From assembly GCF_963975415.1 (NCBI RefSeq), contig NZ_CAXBGN010000003.1, positions 620,001 to 684,000 of the forward strand: 64,000 nucleotides of DNA. Reading direction: 5' to 3'. The stretch comes from Kriegella sp963975415 (GTDB lineage: Bacteria; Bacteroidota; Bacteroidia; Flavobacteriales; Flavobacteriaceae). Positions 25,973 through 34,344 of this stretch are shown in pieces (position 1 is the stretch's first letter; each line of letters starts with the position of its first letter). The translations under genes were made by a program, and so were the position numbers. The notes beneath the pieces are model-generated. The model saw only the letters and a program-made list of their open reading frames with translations, was not told the DNA's origin and searched no databases.

Positions 25973-26590
25973 ATGAAATTTGCGGTTTACACATTGTATC
26001 TATTTATTTCTCTGGGCTTAGCCGACTTGCAGGTGGAAAAGTTCGGTGCAATAGGAAATTTCCAAAGTTCCGAAAGGACGCTTATCCTCTATCTCTCCCG
26101 TACCAACAACACCAAAACGGTTGCCGAAATGATTCAAAAAGAAGTAGGTGGCGATTTGGTGGCAGTGGAATTGGAAAACCCATATCCCGAAGACTATGAT
26201 GCCATCGTAAAACAGGTGGCCGAGGAGAATGCGAGCGGATTTTTGCCTCTCTTAAAAACGAAAGTAGATATAGGGCAATATGATACCATCTTCTTCGGAT
26301 TCCCTACTTGGGGCATGCAACTGCCACCGCCCATGAAGAGTTTTTTAAACGAATATGATTTGAAAGATAAAACTATCATTCCCTTCAATACCAATGCTGG
26401 TTATGGACTTGGCAGCAGCCTGAGTACGCTAAAAGAGCTGAGTCCGAATAGCTCCATTCTTAACGAATTGTCGGTCGAAGGCGGCGTGGAAAGGGACGGT
26501 ATTTATTTTGTGATGGAGGGAAAACGGGAAGTCGAAGTAAGGGAAGCGGTGCAAAAATGGCTGAAGCAAATAAATGTTTTACACCAATAG
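25973..26590 (+). CDS. Flavodoxin-like protein with N-terminal hydrophobic leader
   Basis: 205 residues. After a hydrophobic leader (about 1-18) that looks like a signal peptide or anchor, the flavodoxin domain begins with L-I-L-Y-L-S-R-T-N-N-T-K-T-V-A, the FMN-phosphate loop, followed by F-F-G-F-P-T-W-G (flavin-flanking loop) and F-N-T-N-A-G-Y-G. It would carry one or two electrons. An extracytoplasmic flavodoxin is uncommon; it may serve the Tat-exported molybdenum enzyme encoded downstream. Confidence 0.82.
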   Translation: MKFAVYTLYLFISLGLADLQVEKFGAIGNFQSSERTLILYLSRTNNTKTVAEMIQKEVGGDLVAVELENPYPEDYDAIVKQVAEENASGFLPLLKTKVDIGQYDTIFFGFPTWGMQLPPPMKSFLNEYDLKDKTIIPFNTNAGYGLGSSLSTLKELSPNSSILNELSVEGGVERDGIYFVMEGKREVEVREAVQKWLKQINVLHQ

Positions 26591-26675
26591 AACACTTTTT
26601 TTTAACAGAATTACAAAAAACGAACTTCCATAAAATCAGTAACTTTAGAACAGTCTCTATAAAAACAAGAATATC

Positions 26676-27140
26676 ATGGCATCATTTACACTCAACATCA
26701 ACGGAACTAAACAAGAGGTGGACCTCGACCCAACAACACCCATGCTTTGGGTTTTACGAGACCACATCAAGTTGGTCGGCACGAAATACGGTTGCGGTAT
26801 CGCACAATGTGGTGCCTGTACCATACACTTAGATGGCAATGCGGTTCGGTCCTGTCAACTTCCTGTTTCCTCAATTGGGGACAAAGAAATCACAACTATC
26901 GAAGGGCTATCGGAAAAAGGCGACCATCCAGTTCAACAAGCATGGCTAGAAGTTGATGTGCCGCAATGTGGCTATTGCCAAGCAGGACAGATCATGACCG
27001 CCTCGGCCTTATTGGAAAAAAATCCGAATCCTTCTGACGACGAAATCGAAACCGCCATGAATGGAAATATCTGCCGTTGTGGAACGTATACCCGTATTAA
27101 AAAAGCAGTTAAAATCGCAGCAAACTCTGCTAACGCTTAA
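26676..27140 (+). CDS. [2Fe-2S] small subunit of isoquinoline 1-oxidoreductase-type molybdenum hydroxylase
   Basis: 154 residues, the normal length for IorA-type subunits. The N-terminal plant-ferredoxin cluster has C40, C45, C48 and C60 (G-C-G-I-A-Q-C-G-A-C-T). The C-terminal helical cluster has C98, C101, C133 and C135 (C-G-Y-C-Q-A-G-Q and C-R-C-G-T). No signal peptide; it should be exported bound to the Tat-bearing large subunit. Two large-subunit genes follow, so one electron-transfer subunit may serve both. Confidence 0.9.
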   Translation: MASFTLNINGTKQEVDLDPTTPMLWVLRDHIKLVGTKYGCGIAQCGACTIHLDGNAVRSCQLPVSSIGDKEITTIEGLSEKGDHPVQQAWLEVDVPQCGYCQAGQIMTASALLEKNPNPSDDEIETAMNGNICRCGTYTRIKKAVKIAANSANA

Positions 27141-27169
27141 GCGTTGAGCACCCCCCAAAATCTCATAAA

Positions 27170-29422
27170 ATGACACTCATCAAAACAAAAATAGGCAGAC
27201 GCGCCTTTATACGGTCAACTACCCTTGCAAGCGGAGGATTGGTACTCGGCTTTAATTGGCTGGCCTCTTGCAAGAACAAAACCGAAGAAGAAATTTTGGC
27301 CATGCCCAAGGAGTGGTTCGAGATGAATTCGTATTTAAAAATCGGGGACAATGGCGTAGTGTCGATCTATACCCCAAATCCTGAATTCGGTCAAAACATC
27401 CGCACTTCGATGCCCATGATCGTCGCCGAGGAATTGGATATCAATTGGAAAAACGTCGTTGTGGAGCAAGCGCCCTATCACGCGGAAAAATATGGAATGC
27501 AATTTACTGGTGGTAGTCGTGGTATCATGACCCGATGGGAACCCCTTCGCATGGCAGGTGCCTCTGCAAGACACATGTTGGTGGCAGCAGCCGCGGAAGC
27601 ATGGCAGGTTCCGGCAGAAGAAATAACAACGGAAAATGGTGTACTCTATCATAAAACAAGTGAAAAATCAGCGGCATATGGTGAAATGGCTTCAGCCGCT
27701 GCTAAAATTACCATTCCTGAAGATGTGCAACTAAAAGAGGTCAGAGACTTTAAAATCATTGGTAAATCCCACAAAAATGTCGATGCGAAGCGCATCGTTA
27801 CTGGCGAACCGATGTTCGGATTGGATTACCAAAAAGAAGGCATGTTGATCGCTATGATCGAGCATCCACCCGCTTTTGGAATGACCTTGAAATCTGTTGA
27901 TAATAGTGCGGCAAAAGCAATGCCTGGAATAAAAGATGTAGTTGCAATCAAAAGTTTTAAAGATGGTTATGAGAAAGGCGGTTTCGATACGAATGCCTTC
28001 CCCGAAATAGTCGCAATAGTCGGAAATTCGACATGGGAAGTGTTACAGGCCAAAAAGAAATTAAAAGTTGAATGGAAACCCATTGCCGCCTATTCCGAAA
28101 CGATTGCCGGGTTTCGGGGTAAGGAAACAAAAAATATTCCTGCCGGTTTGGAATCTTCAGCCAGTCATAAGGCTAAAATGGAAGAACTTTCTAGTAGGCC
28201 CGGTAAAATAGTCCGTGAAGATGGTGACCCTGCAAAGGCTTTTAAAAATGCCGCGAAAGTTATAGAGAGAACCTATTCCGCTCCCTTTCTAGCCCATAAT
28301 TGCATGGAGCCTATGAATGCTTTTGCTCATGTAGAAGGAGACAAAGCACAGATTGCCGCGCCTATTCAAATTCCAAGTTTAATTGTCCCGACAATTGCTT
28401 CTGGTTTGGGAATTCCTGCGGAAAACATCACTATGGAAATGCCTCGAATGGGTGGTGGATTTGGTCGTAAGGCCTATGCCCATTATGTCGTGGAAGCTGC
28501 ATTGATTTCCCAAAAGGTAAATGCACCGGTAAAATTAGTATATACCCGTGAAGATGATATGACCAATGGTATTTATCGTCCCGCCTATCAAGCGACCTAT
28601 CGGGCTGCCTTGGATCAAAATAATAATCTGACTGCCTTGCATGTTAAGGCTGGTGGAATTCCTGAGAGTCCATTGTTTGCCAATCGTTTTCCGGCTGGTG
28701 CTTTGGACAATTATTTGGCCGAAGAATGGTCCATTGATTCCAATATTACCATTGGGGCATTCCGGGCACCCCGTTCCAATTTTATGGCAGGTGCCGAGCA
28801 ATCTTTTTTGGATGAAGTTGCGGAAGCAGCGGGCAAAGACCCTATCCACTTTCGATTGGATCTTTTAAAACGTGCCAAGGAAAATCCCGTCGGAGAGCAA
28901 AATGATTATGATGCCGAACGCTATGCAGGGGTTTTGGAATTGTTGCGGGAGAAATCGGATTGGAATCAAACCCCGGCAAATGTACATCGAGGGGTATCCG
29001 CATACTTCTGCCATAATTCATACGCTGCGCATGTTCTGGATATTCGGATGGAAGAAGGAAAACCCGTTGTTGAAAAAGTGGTTTGTGCTATCGATTGTGG
29101 AATCGTAGTTAATCCCGATGCTGCTACGAACATGGCCGAGGGTGCCATAACGGACGGCATTGGAAATGCCTTTTTTGGCGAGTTGACGTTTAAAGATGGT
29201 GTACCCCAAAAAACTAATTTCCATCAATATCAAATGATTCGCATGAGCGATGCCCCAAAAGAAATCGAGGTACATTTTGTGGCAAATGAAATTGCTCCGA
29301 CAGGAATGGGAGAACCACCGTTTCCTCCAATTTTTGGTGCTGTTGCCAATGCACTTTATAAAGCAACGGGACAGCGACATTACCGACAACCCTTTGTTAC
29401 GGAAAAACAAATAGTAGGATAA
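27170..29422 (+). CDS. Molybdopterin-binding large subunit (IorB/aldehyde oxidase type), copy 1, Tat-exported
   Basis: 750 residues. Twin-arginine signal with G-R-R-A-F-I-R-S (9-16) and L-A-S-C. The molybdenum-cofactor half shows G-G-G-F-G-R-K-A-Y-A-H-Y, Y-T-R-E-D-D-M, A-F-R-A-P-R-S-N-F and the terminal T-G-M-G-E-P, whose Glu is the catalytic base of the xanthine oxidase family. As in other IorB-type proteins, the chain covers the domain duplicated in this branch and has no FAD domain. It hydroxylates a heteroaromatic or oxidises an aldehyde; the substrate is unknown. Starts 29 bases after the iron-sulfur gene. Confidence 0.88.
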   Translation: MTLIKTKIGRRAFIRSTTLASGGLVLGFNWLASCKNKTEEEILAMPKEWFEMNSYLKIGDNGVVSIYTPNPEFGQNIRTSMPMIVAEELDINWKNVVVEQAPYHAEKYGMQFTGGSRGIMTRWEPLRMAGASARHMLVAAAAEAWQVPAEEITTENGVLYHKTSEKSAAYGEMASAAAKITIPEDVQLKEVRDFKIIGKSHKNVDAKRIVTGEPMFGLDYQKEGMLIAMIEHPPAFGMTLKSVDNSAAKAMPGIKDVVAIKSFKDGYEKGGFDTNAFPEIVAIVGNSTWEVLQAKKKLKVEWKPIAAYSETIAGFRGKETKNIPAGLESSASHKAKMEELSSRPGKIVREDGDPAKAFKNAAKVIERTYSAPFLAHNCMEPMNAFAHVEGDKAQIAAPIQIPSLIVPTIASGLGIPAENITMEMPRMGGGFGRKAYAHYVVEAALISQKVNAPVKLVYTREDDMTNGIYRPAYQATYRAALDQNNNLTALHVKAGGIPESPLFANRFPAGALDNYLAEEWSIDSNITIGAFRAPRSNFMAGAEQSFLDEVAEAAGKDPIHFRLDLLKRAKENPVGEQNDYDAERYAGVLELLREKSDWNQTPANVHRGVSAYFCHNSYAAHVLDIRMEEGKPVVEKVVCAIDCGIVVNPDAATNMAEGAITDGIGNAFFGELTFKDGVPQKTNFHQYQMIRMSDAPKEIEVHFVANEIAPTGMGEPPFPPIFGAVANALYKATGQRHYRQPFVTEKQIVG

Positions 29423-29455
29423 CCGATTATACTGGATTTAAATAAGACTTAGAGC

Positions 29456-31708
29456 ATGACCCTTGTAAAAACAGCTATAGGCAGACGTTCATTCATTAAA
29501 AGTTCGGCTTTGGCCGGAGGCGGCTTGATGCTAGGTTTTAACTGGTTGGCATCCTGTAAAATGACCGCAGAGGAAGTCAATAGTTTACCCAAGGAGTGGT
29601 TTGAACTTAATGGGTATCTCAAAATAGCGGACAATGGTCAAGTTACTATCATGTCACCGAATCCCGAAGGTGGTCAGAATGTAAAGACCGCCATGCCCAT
29701 GATCGTTGCGGAGGAACTGGACGTAGACTGGGCGGACGTAATCGTTGAACAAGCGCCCCTAAACACCGATCTGTACAACCGTCAGTTCATAGGCGGTAGT
29801 CAAGCCATTCGAACGAGTTGGGAAGGACTTCGCATGGCGGGGGCTTCCGCGAGGCACATGCTAAAAGCGGCAGCCGCAACAGCATGGTCGGTTCCTTTTG
29901 AAGAAATTACCACGGAATCTGGGCAAGTACTTCATAAACCAACTGAAAAATCAACATCCTACGGCGAACTGGCCTCGGCAGCGGCTCAAGTTTCTATTCC
30001 TGAGGAAGTGGAATTAAAAGAGATCGATGACTTTAAAATCATCGGGACTTCCAAAAAGAATGTAGACGGACTCAAAATCATGACCGGAAAACCGTTGTTC
30101 GGAATTGATACCTTTAGCGAAGGTATGTTGACCGCCATGATCGTGCATCCTCCTGCTTTCGGGATGAAATTTAAATCTGTCGATGATGCGTCGGTAAAAT
30201 CGATGCCGGGTATTCAAGATGTTTTTACGATTAAAGTTCTCGATGATGATTACGAAAGGCAACATTTTGATACCTGTACCTTTCTCGAAGTGGTTGCCAT
30301 TGTAGGCAATTCTACTTGGGAGGTCATGAACGCCAAAAAAGCAATCTCGGTTGCATGGGAACCTTTTGAAACCTATACAGAAGCAAGGCAGCCTTATCGA
30401 GGGCCAAAGCAGACCCTTACGATCCCTTCGGGATTGGAAAGTAGCTCGGACCATAAAGCACAGATGGAAGCAATGGGTTCCAAAAAAGCGGAAGTCGTCC
30501 GCAAGGATGGTAATTCAGAAGCAGCTTTCCGAAATGCGGCAAAAGTCGTTGAGCGAACCTATACCGCTCCTTTTCTGGCGCACAACTGTATGGAGCCTAT
30601 GAACTTTTTCGCTGATGTGAAAAGTGATAGTGCCAAACTATCTGGACCTCTTCAAAAAGCGGAGCTCACAGAACAGGCTATTTCGGCCAGATTAGGAATT
30701 CCTGTTGAACAAATAGACATCGAATTGACACGACTTGGAGGTGGCTATGGGCGGCGTTCCTATGCCCATTGGGCTTTGAAAGCGGCAGTTATTTCCCAAA
30801 AAATGAAGGCTCCCGTAAAATTGGTCTATACCCGTGAAGATGATATGACCGGCGGTATTTATCGCCCGGCTTATCAGATTACCTATAAAGCTGCTTTGGA
30901 TTCAAAAAATAATTTAACAGCTGTTCATATCAATGCCGGAGGCATTCCTGAAAGTCCCTTGTACCCAGATAGGTTTCCAGCGGGAGCAGTAGACAATTAC
31001 CTAGCCGAAAGTTGGACAATTAGCACCAATATTACAATCGGGTCTTTTCGAGCACCGCGCTCTAACTTTATGGCAAGTGCCGAACAATCATTTTTGGATG
31101 AAGTTGCCGAAGCCGCAGGAAAAGACCCGATCGATTTTCGTTTGGAACTTTTAAACCGTGCGGCAAAAAATCCAGTAGGCGAAAAAAAAGATTATGATGC
31201 AGACCGCTATGCTGGCGTTCTGAAATTGGTAAAAGAAAAATCAAATTGGGGTAATACCAATTCTGATCTAAAAAGAGGTGTAGCGGCCTATTTCTGTCAT
31301 AATTCGTATGCTGCACAGGTTGTTGATATGACAATGGAAAATAACCAACCTAACATTCAAAAAGTTACTTGTGTCATTGATTGCGGTATTGTAATTAACC
31401 CTGATGCGGCAGCAAACTTATGTGAAGGTGGAATCGTAGACGGAATTGGGAATGCTCTTTATGGAGAACTGACTTTCAAGGATGGCATTCCTCAGCAAAG
31501 TAATTTTGACAACTACCGAATGATTCGTATGAGTGAATCTCCGAAAGAAATCGATGTGTATTTCGTTGAAAACGATGTTGACCCAACTGGTTTAGGTGAG
31601 CCGACTTTTCCACCGATTTTTGCTGCATTGGCCAATGCAATGTATAATGCTACTGGCAAGCGTTTTTATAATCAACCATTCATTAGCGAAATGACGGCGT
31701 TGTTATAG
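29456..31708 (+). CDS. Molybdopterin-binding large subunit (IorB type), copy 2, Tat-exported
   Basis: 750 residues, the same length as copy 1 and alignable from the Tat signal (G-R-R-S-F-I-K-S) to the end. Catalytic elements are intact: G-G-G-Y-G-R-R-S-Y-A-H-W, Y-T-R-E-D-D-M, S-F-R-A-P-R-S-N-F and T-G-L-G-E-P with the active-site Glu. Differences concentrate in the segments around A-L-D-x-x-N-N-L and the mid region, suggesting different substrate pockets. It lies 33 bases after copy 1. No cytochrome subunit or XdhC-like maturation gene follows. Confidence 0.88.
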   Translation: MTLVKTAIGRRSFIKSSALAGGGLMLGFNWLASCKMTAEEVNSLPKEWFELNGYLKIADNGQVTIMSPNPEGGQNVKTAMPMIVAEELDVDWADVIVEQAPLNTDLYNRQFIGGSQAIRTSWEGLRMAGASARHMLKAAAATAWSVPFEEITTESGQVLHKPTEKSTSYGELASAAAQVSIPEEVELKEIDDFKIIGTSKKNVDGLKIMTGKPLFGIDTFSEGMLTAMIVHPPAFGMKFKSVDDASVKSMPGIQDVFTIKVLDDDYERQHFDTCTFLEVVAIVGNSTWEVMNAKKAISVAWEPFETYTEARQPYRGPKQTLTIPSGLESSSDHKAQMEAMGSKKAEVVRKDGNSEAAFRNAAKVVERTYTAPFLAHNCMEPMNFFADVKSDSAKLSGPLQKAELTEQAISARLGIPVEQIDIELTRLGGGYGRRSYAHWALKAAVISQKMKAPVKLVYTREDDMTGGIYRPAYQITYKAALDSKNNLTAVHINAGGIPESPLYPDRFPAGAVDNYLAESWTISTNITIGSFRAPRSNFMASAEQSFLDEVAEAAGKDPIDFRLELLNRAAKNPVGEKKDYDADRYAGVLKLVKEKSNWGNTNSDLKRGVAAYFCHNSYAAQVVDMTMENNQPNIQKVTCVIDCGIVINPDAAANLCEGGIVDGIGNALYGELTFKDGIPQQSNFDNYRMIRMSESPKEIDVYFVENDVDPTGLGEPTFPPIFAALANAMYNATGKRFYNQPFISEMTALL

Positions 31709-31719
31709 TGGATTCATTT

Positions 31720-31753
31720 TTCGATAGATGATCTTAAAAATCGAAGGTTTTTT
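31720..31753 (+). terminator. Weak hairpin plus T run after the oxidoreductase operon
   Basis: TTCGAT (31720-31725) pairs with ATCGAA (31740-31745), followed two bases later by six Ts. Short stem and long loop, so only a possible terminator. Confidence 0.35.
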
Positions 31754-31979
31754 GGGTACTAATCTTTAAACTAAAATATATCATCCAAACCAAACTATTT
31801 AAAAACGCCACTTGGATATGGTTTTTCTTCGTAAATTTATAGCGGTAAAAGCACATAAAATTTACGTTCTTTAGCTACTTTTTTACTCCAAGAATAGGGG
31901 GTGTCCTTAAAAGGGTTTTAATTAGGATTTAAATATCTAACTAATTGAAAATAAGATGTTTGATAGGGGAAAGTAAGCT

Positions 31980-31992
31980 CTGTCATCCCGAC
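31980..31992 (+). repeat. 13-bp direct repeat, right copy (attR-like)
   Basis: An exact copy, same orientation, of the tRNA-Pro 3' end (18597-18609). Twelve bases later comes a terminator hairpin, as expected if this was the original junction between tRNA-Pro and its own terminator before insertion. Confidence 0.7.
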
Positions 31993-32004
31993 CAAGTAAA
32001 AAAT

Positions 32005-32041
32005 GAGGTTTCAACTGTCTTTGGGTTGAGCCTCTTTTTTT
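32005..32041 (+). terminator. Terminator, probably the original one of tRNA-Pro
   Basis: Stem 32005-32015 against 32025-32034 with one bulged T and one T.G wobble, loop of nine bases, then seven Ts. There is no gene directly upstream that needs it other than the displaced tRNA end at 31980-31992. Confidence 0.7.
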
Positions 32042-32595
32042 GTTTGCATACAATTTGCTTATAAAATAGCACGAAGCGACCAAAAACCGAGTTTTGTACA
32101 CTACGAAGACAGGGTAGCTTTTAGTAGGGGGTTCGCCTATTGACCAACCCCGCTCTTCTATAAAACAGTTCGATGATTACGGTCAGGTACAATCACCCCT
32201 GTTCAGTCTCTTCAAAAGCAATATCCCATACCTGGGCCTGGTTTTCTATAATGCTTATAAAGTTGGGTACAAAATATTCTGGGCAGTGGATAATTCAATT
32301 TGCGTTCATGGTAGCTTTGAACCTGCGCATTTTTCTGCCAAACAGGTTGTTGGGCCATATTATTCTTGCAGTCCTTGGTTGGGAATTTAAATATCCCTTT
32401 TTGATAGTTTCGCTTTGATACTTGAAGATCCTAACCCTCAAAACTACCTTTGAACATACCATGGTCTGGCAATGTTATTGCCTCGTTTTTCCGCCAACTT
32501 TTGTACGCCCACCCTGACCAAGCAAATAATAATTCACACCTTTTAGGGTAATTAGTATAAAAAAGAACGCCTTATTCTAGCTTGAAACGAATCTA
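32042..32595. other. Gene-poor stretch outside the island edge
   Basis: No complete gene found. One frame, 32118-32390 (+), is open for 90 codons without a start and reads in a protein-like way (F-D-D-Y-G-Q-V-Q-S-P-L-F, then F-W-A-V-D-N-S-I-C-V), but I recognise no family; it may be a relic. The 81-codon ATG frame at 32173 has poor coding character. Confidence 0.4.
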
Positions 32596-33861
32596 CTATT
32601 TATCCTTGTATTGAAATATGTTAAAAGGCAAAGATTCGCCTTTTATACTCAGTACAACAACTCCATGGCTTGGTACTTCCCTTGCTATTTCCTGTTGGGT
32701 TGCTCGCTGATAGACCTCTTTTGTCCATAAATCTTTTATGGTATATCCTTTTGACGCATCTAAACCTACTGATTCTAACGAAAATGAAATCGCTTGAGCC
32801 GTTTTCGACCTATTTAATAAAACGACGGCCACTTCACCACTCATGGTCGATATTAAGGGTTTTGCCCAGACCTCTAATTCTCCCAAATCAATTACCCGTC
32901 GGGACTGGTAAATAAAAGAACTCTGGTTAATCGCAATCAGATCTTTGTTTGTAATAATTCCGAGCGTTTCTTTAGACATCGTATTCAGGTCATTGCCTAG
33001 CAGTAGGGGTGAGTGCATCATACACCACATTGTAAAATGTGTTTTATCTTCTTCGTAGCTCATTCCACGCCCAACCTGTAACATGTCCATATCATTGTAA
33101 TGGCCATAGGAGGCATAGGGCCATAAGTCTGCATTGAGGTCGATTATTCTTAATATTGATTCGAAGGTGTTATCGATATCCCCTGAAATTCTCCAAGAGT
33201 CGGCTATTTGAGTGACCCATTTGCCAGGAAATTTCCACCTACAAACATTGTATTTTGCTTCCGGTTTTATGGCCTTTATCATTGCGCCAATTTCCGTGTA
33301 CCGAGTTTTTTCATCCAATCCCAACCACTCGCCGCCACACCAATCAACTTTAATGAAATCGTATTCCCAGTCCTTTAAAAACGTTGTCAAATCTCGCCGA
33401 TCATGGCCATACAATCCCATACCGCTTCCTATGGTATCCTTATCCCAATACGAGGCACAGGTATTAATGCCGGCATCGGAATATATTCCAGAATTCAAAC
33501 CTTTTGAATGAATATAGTCCGATAATGATTTCATACCGTTGGGAAACCTTCTTTTATGTACCAGGATATTGCCCGTCTCATCTCTCCCCCCAAAAAAACC
33601 GTCATCAATATTTATATAAGAATAACCGTACTTCGCTAGTCCGGAAGCCACCATGGCATCTGCTTGCGATTTTATGATATCTTCATTTATATTAATTCTG
33701 TAATTGTTCCAACTTGCCCAGCCCATCATCGGACTGCGAGATTGTAGTTCAGCAAGTTCTTTTTTGATAGTTTTTGGGGAATGGACTTTTTCATTCTTCT
33801 TTATTTTCGTGCTGCAGGAGGCCAATATTACAATAAGAAGAGTCGTAATCAATTTTTTCAT
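32596..33861 (-). CDS. GH27-family alpha-galactosidase-like lipoprotein
   Basis: 421 residues, lipobox I-L-A-S-C16. A complete TIM barrel of clan GH-D: M-G-W-A-S-W-N-N-Y near 46-54, Y-I-N-I-D-D-G at 82-88, nucleophile in F-I-K-V-D173-W-C-G-G, and acid/base in R-I-S-G-D228-I-D. C-terminal beta-sandwich from about 320. The family releases terminal alpha-galactose (or beta-L-arabinopyranose in some members). Single gene, divergent from the AraC-hybrid regulator with about 480 bases between them, so it could share that control. Confidence 0.88.
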   Translation of the reverse strand: MKKLITTLLIVILASCSTKIKKNEKVHSPKTIKKELAELQSRSPMMGWASWNNYRININEDIIKSQADAMVASGLAKYGYSYINIDDGFFGGRDETGNILVHKRRFPNGMKSLSDYIHSKGLNSGIYSDAGINTCASYWDKDTIGSGMGLYGHDRRDLTTFLKDWEYDFIKVDWCGGEWLGLDEKTRYTEIGAMIKAIKPEAKYNVCRWKFPGKWVTQIADSWRISGDIDNTFESILRIIDLNADLWPYASYGHYNDMDMLQVGRGMSYEEDKTHFTMWCMMHSPLLLGNDLNTMSKETLGIITNKDLIAINQSSFIYQSRRVIDLGELEVWAKPLISTMSGEVAVVLLNRSKTAQAISFSLESVGLDASKGYTIKDLWTKEVYQRATQQEIAREVPSHGVVVLSIKGESLPFNIFQYKDK

Positions 33862-34344
33862 GGTATAATACTATTTGATGCTGTCTACCGAGATTTTAGG
33901 AGGAGGTTGTTTTTAAGTGCCTAATCGAGCAACTTCGTCAAAACAGTGCTCTTTAGGTTTCTACTTGTTTTAAGAAGATATTTATCATGAAATAATAACG
34001 CAAACGGGTAAAGTTATTCATTTGAACGGGGATGAACAAGACGGGTTAAATATAATTAACAATAAAGAATAGGGATGATAATGTTAGGGCAGGTATCAAT
34101 GAATCGTTACGCTATGTAAAAGAGCCTTTTAGGGAAAGTCTGAACAGGTTGGATGCTTTTGCAGGTTTGTGTTCCTATCTTTTCGTGTTGATCATAGCCA
34201 TGGGTAGAAAGCCACCATAACTTGTATAACATAACTGTTGTCATAAAGAAGTCTAATACCTGTTGAATTTTAGTCGATATTTTGCAATTGGGTCGGTCAT
34301 ATGTATATTTATCAATTCATGTTTAATTAGCATTTGTTGTATCA
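33862..34344. other. Divergent intergenic region with a coding-like remnant
   Basis: Contains a 50-codon open stretch on + (34071-34220) reading R-D-D-N-V-R-A-G-I-N-E-S-L-R-Y-V-K-E-P-F-R and ending in a hydrophobic helix and stop. It has no start codon in frame and no match I recognise; likely a gene remnant. The rest is AT-rich and should hold the promoters of GH27 and of the regulator. Confidence 0.35.

Noticed and set aside
32173..32418. 81-codon frame in the region after the island
   Set aside because: No family, no ribosome site, composition poor; a different frame in the same place looks more coding-like.
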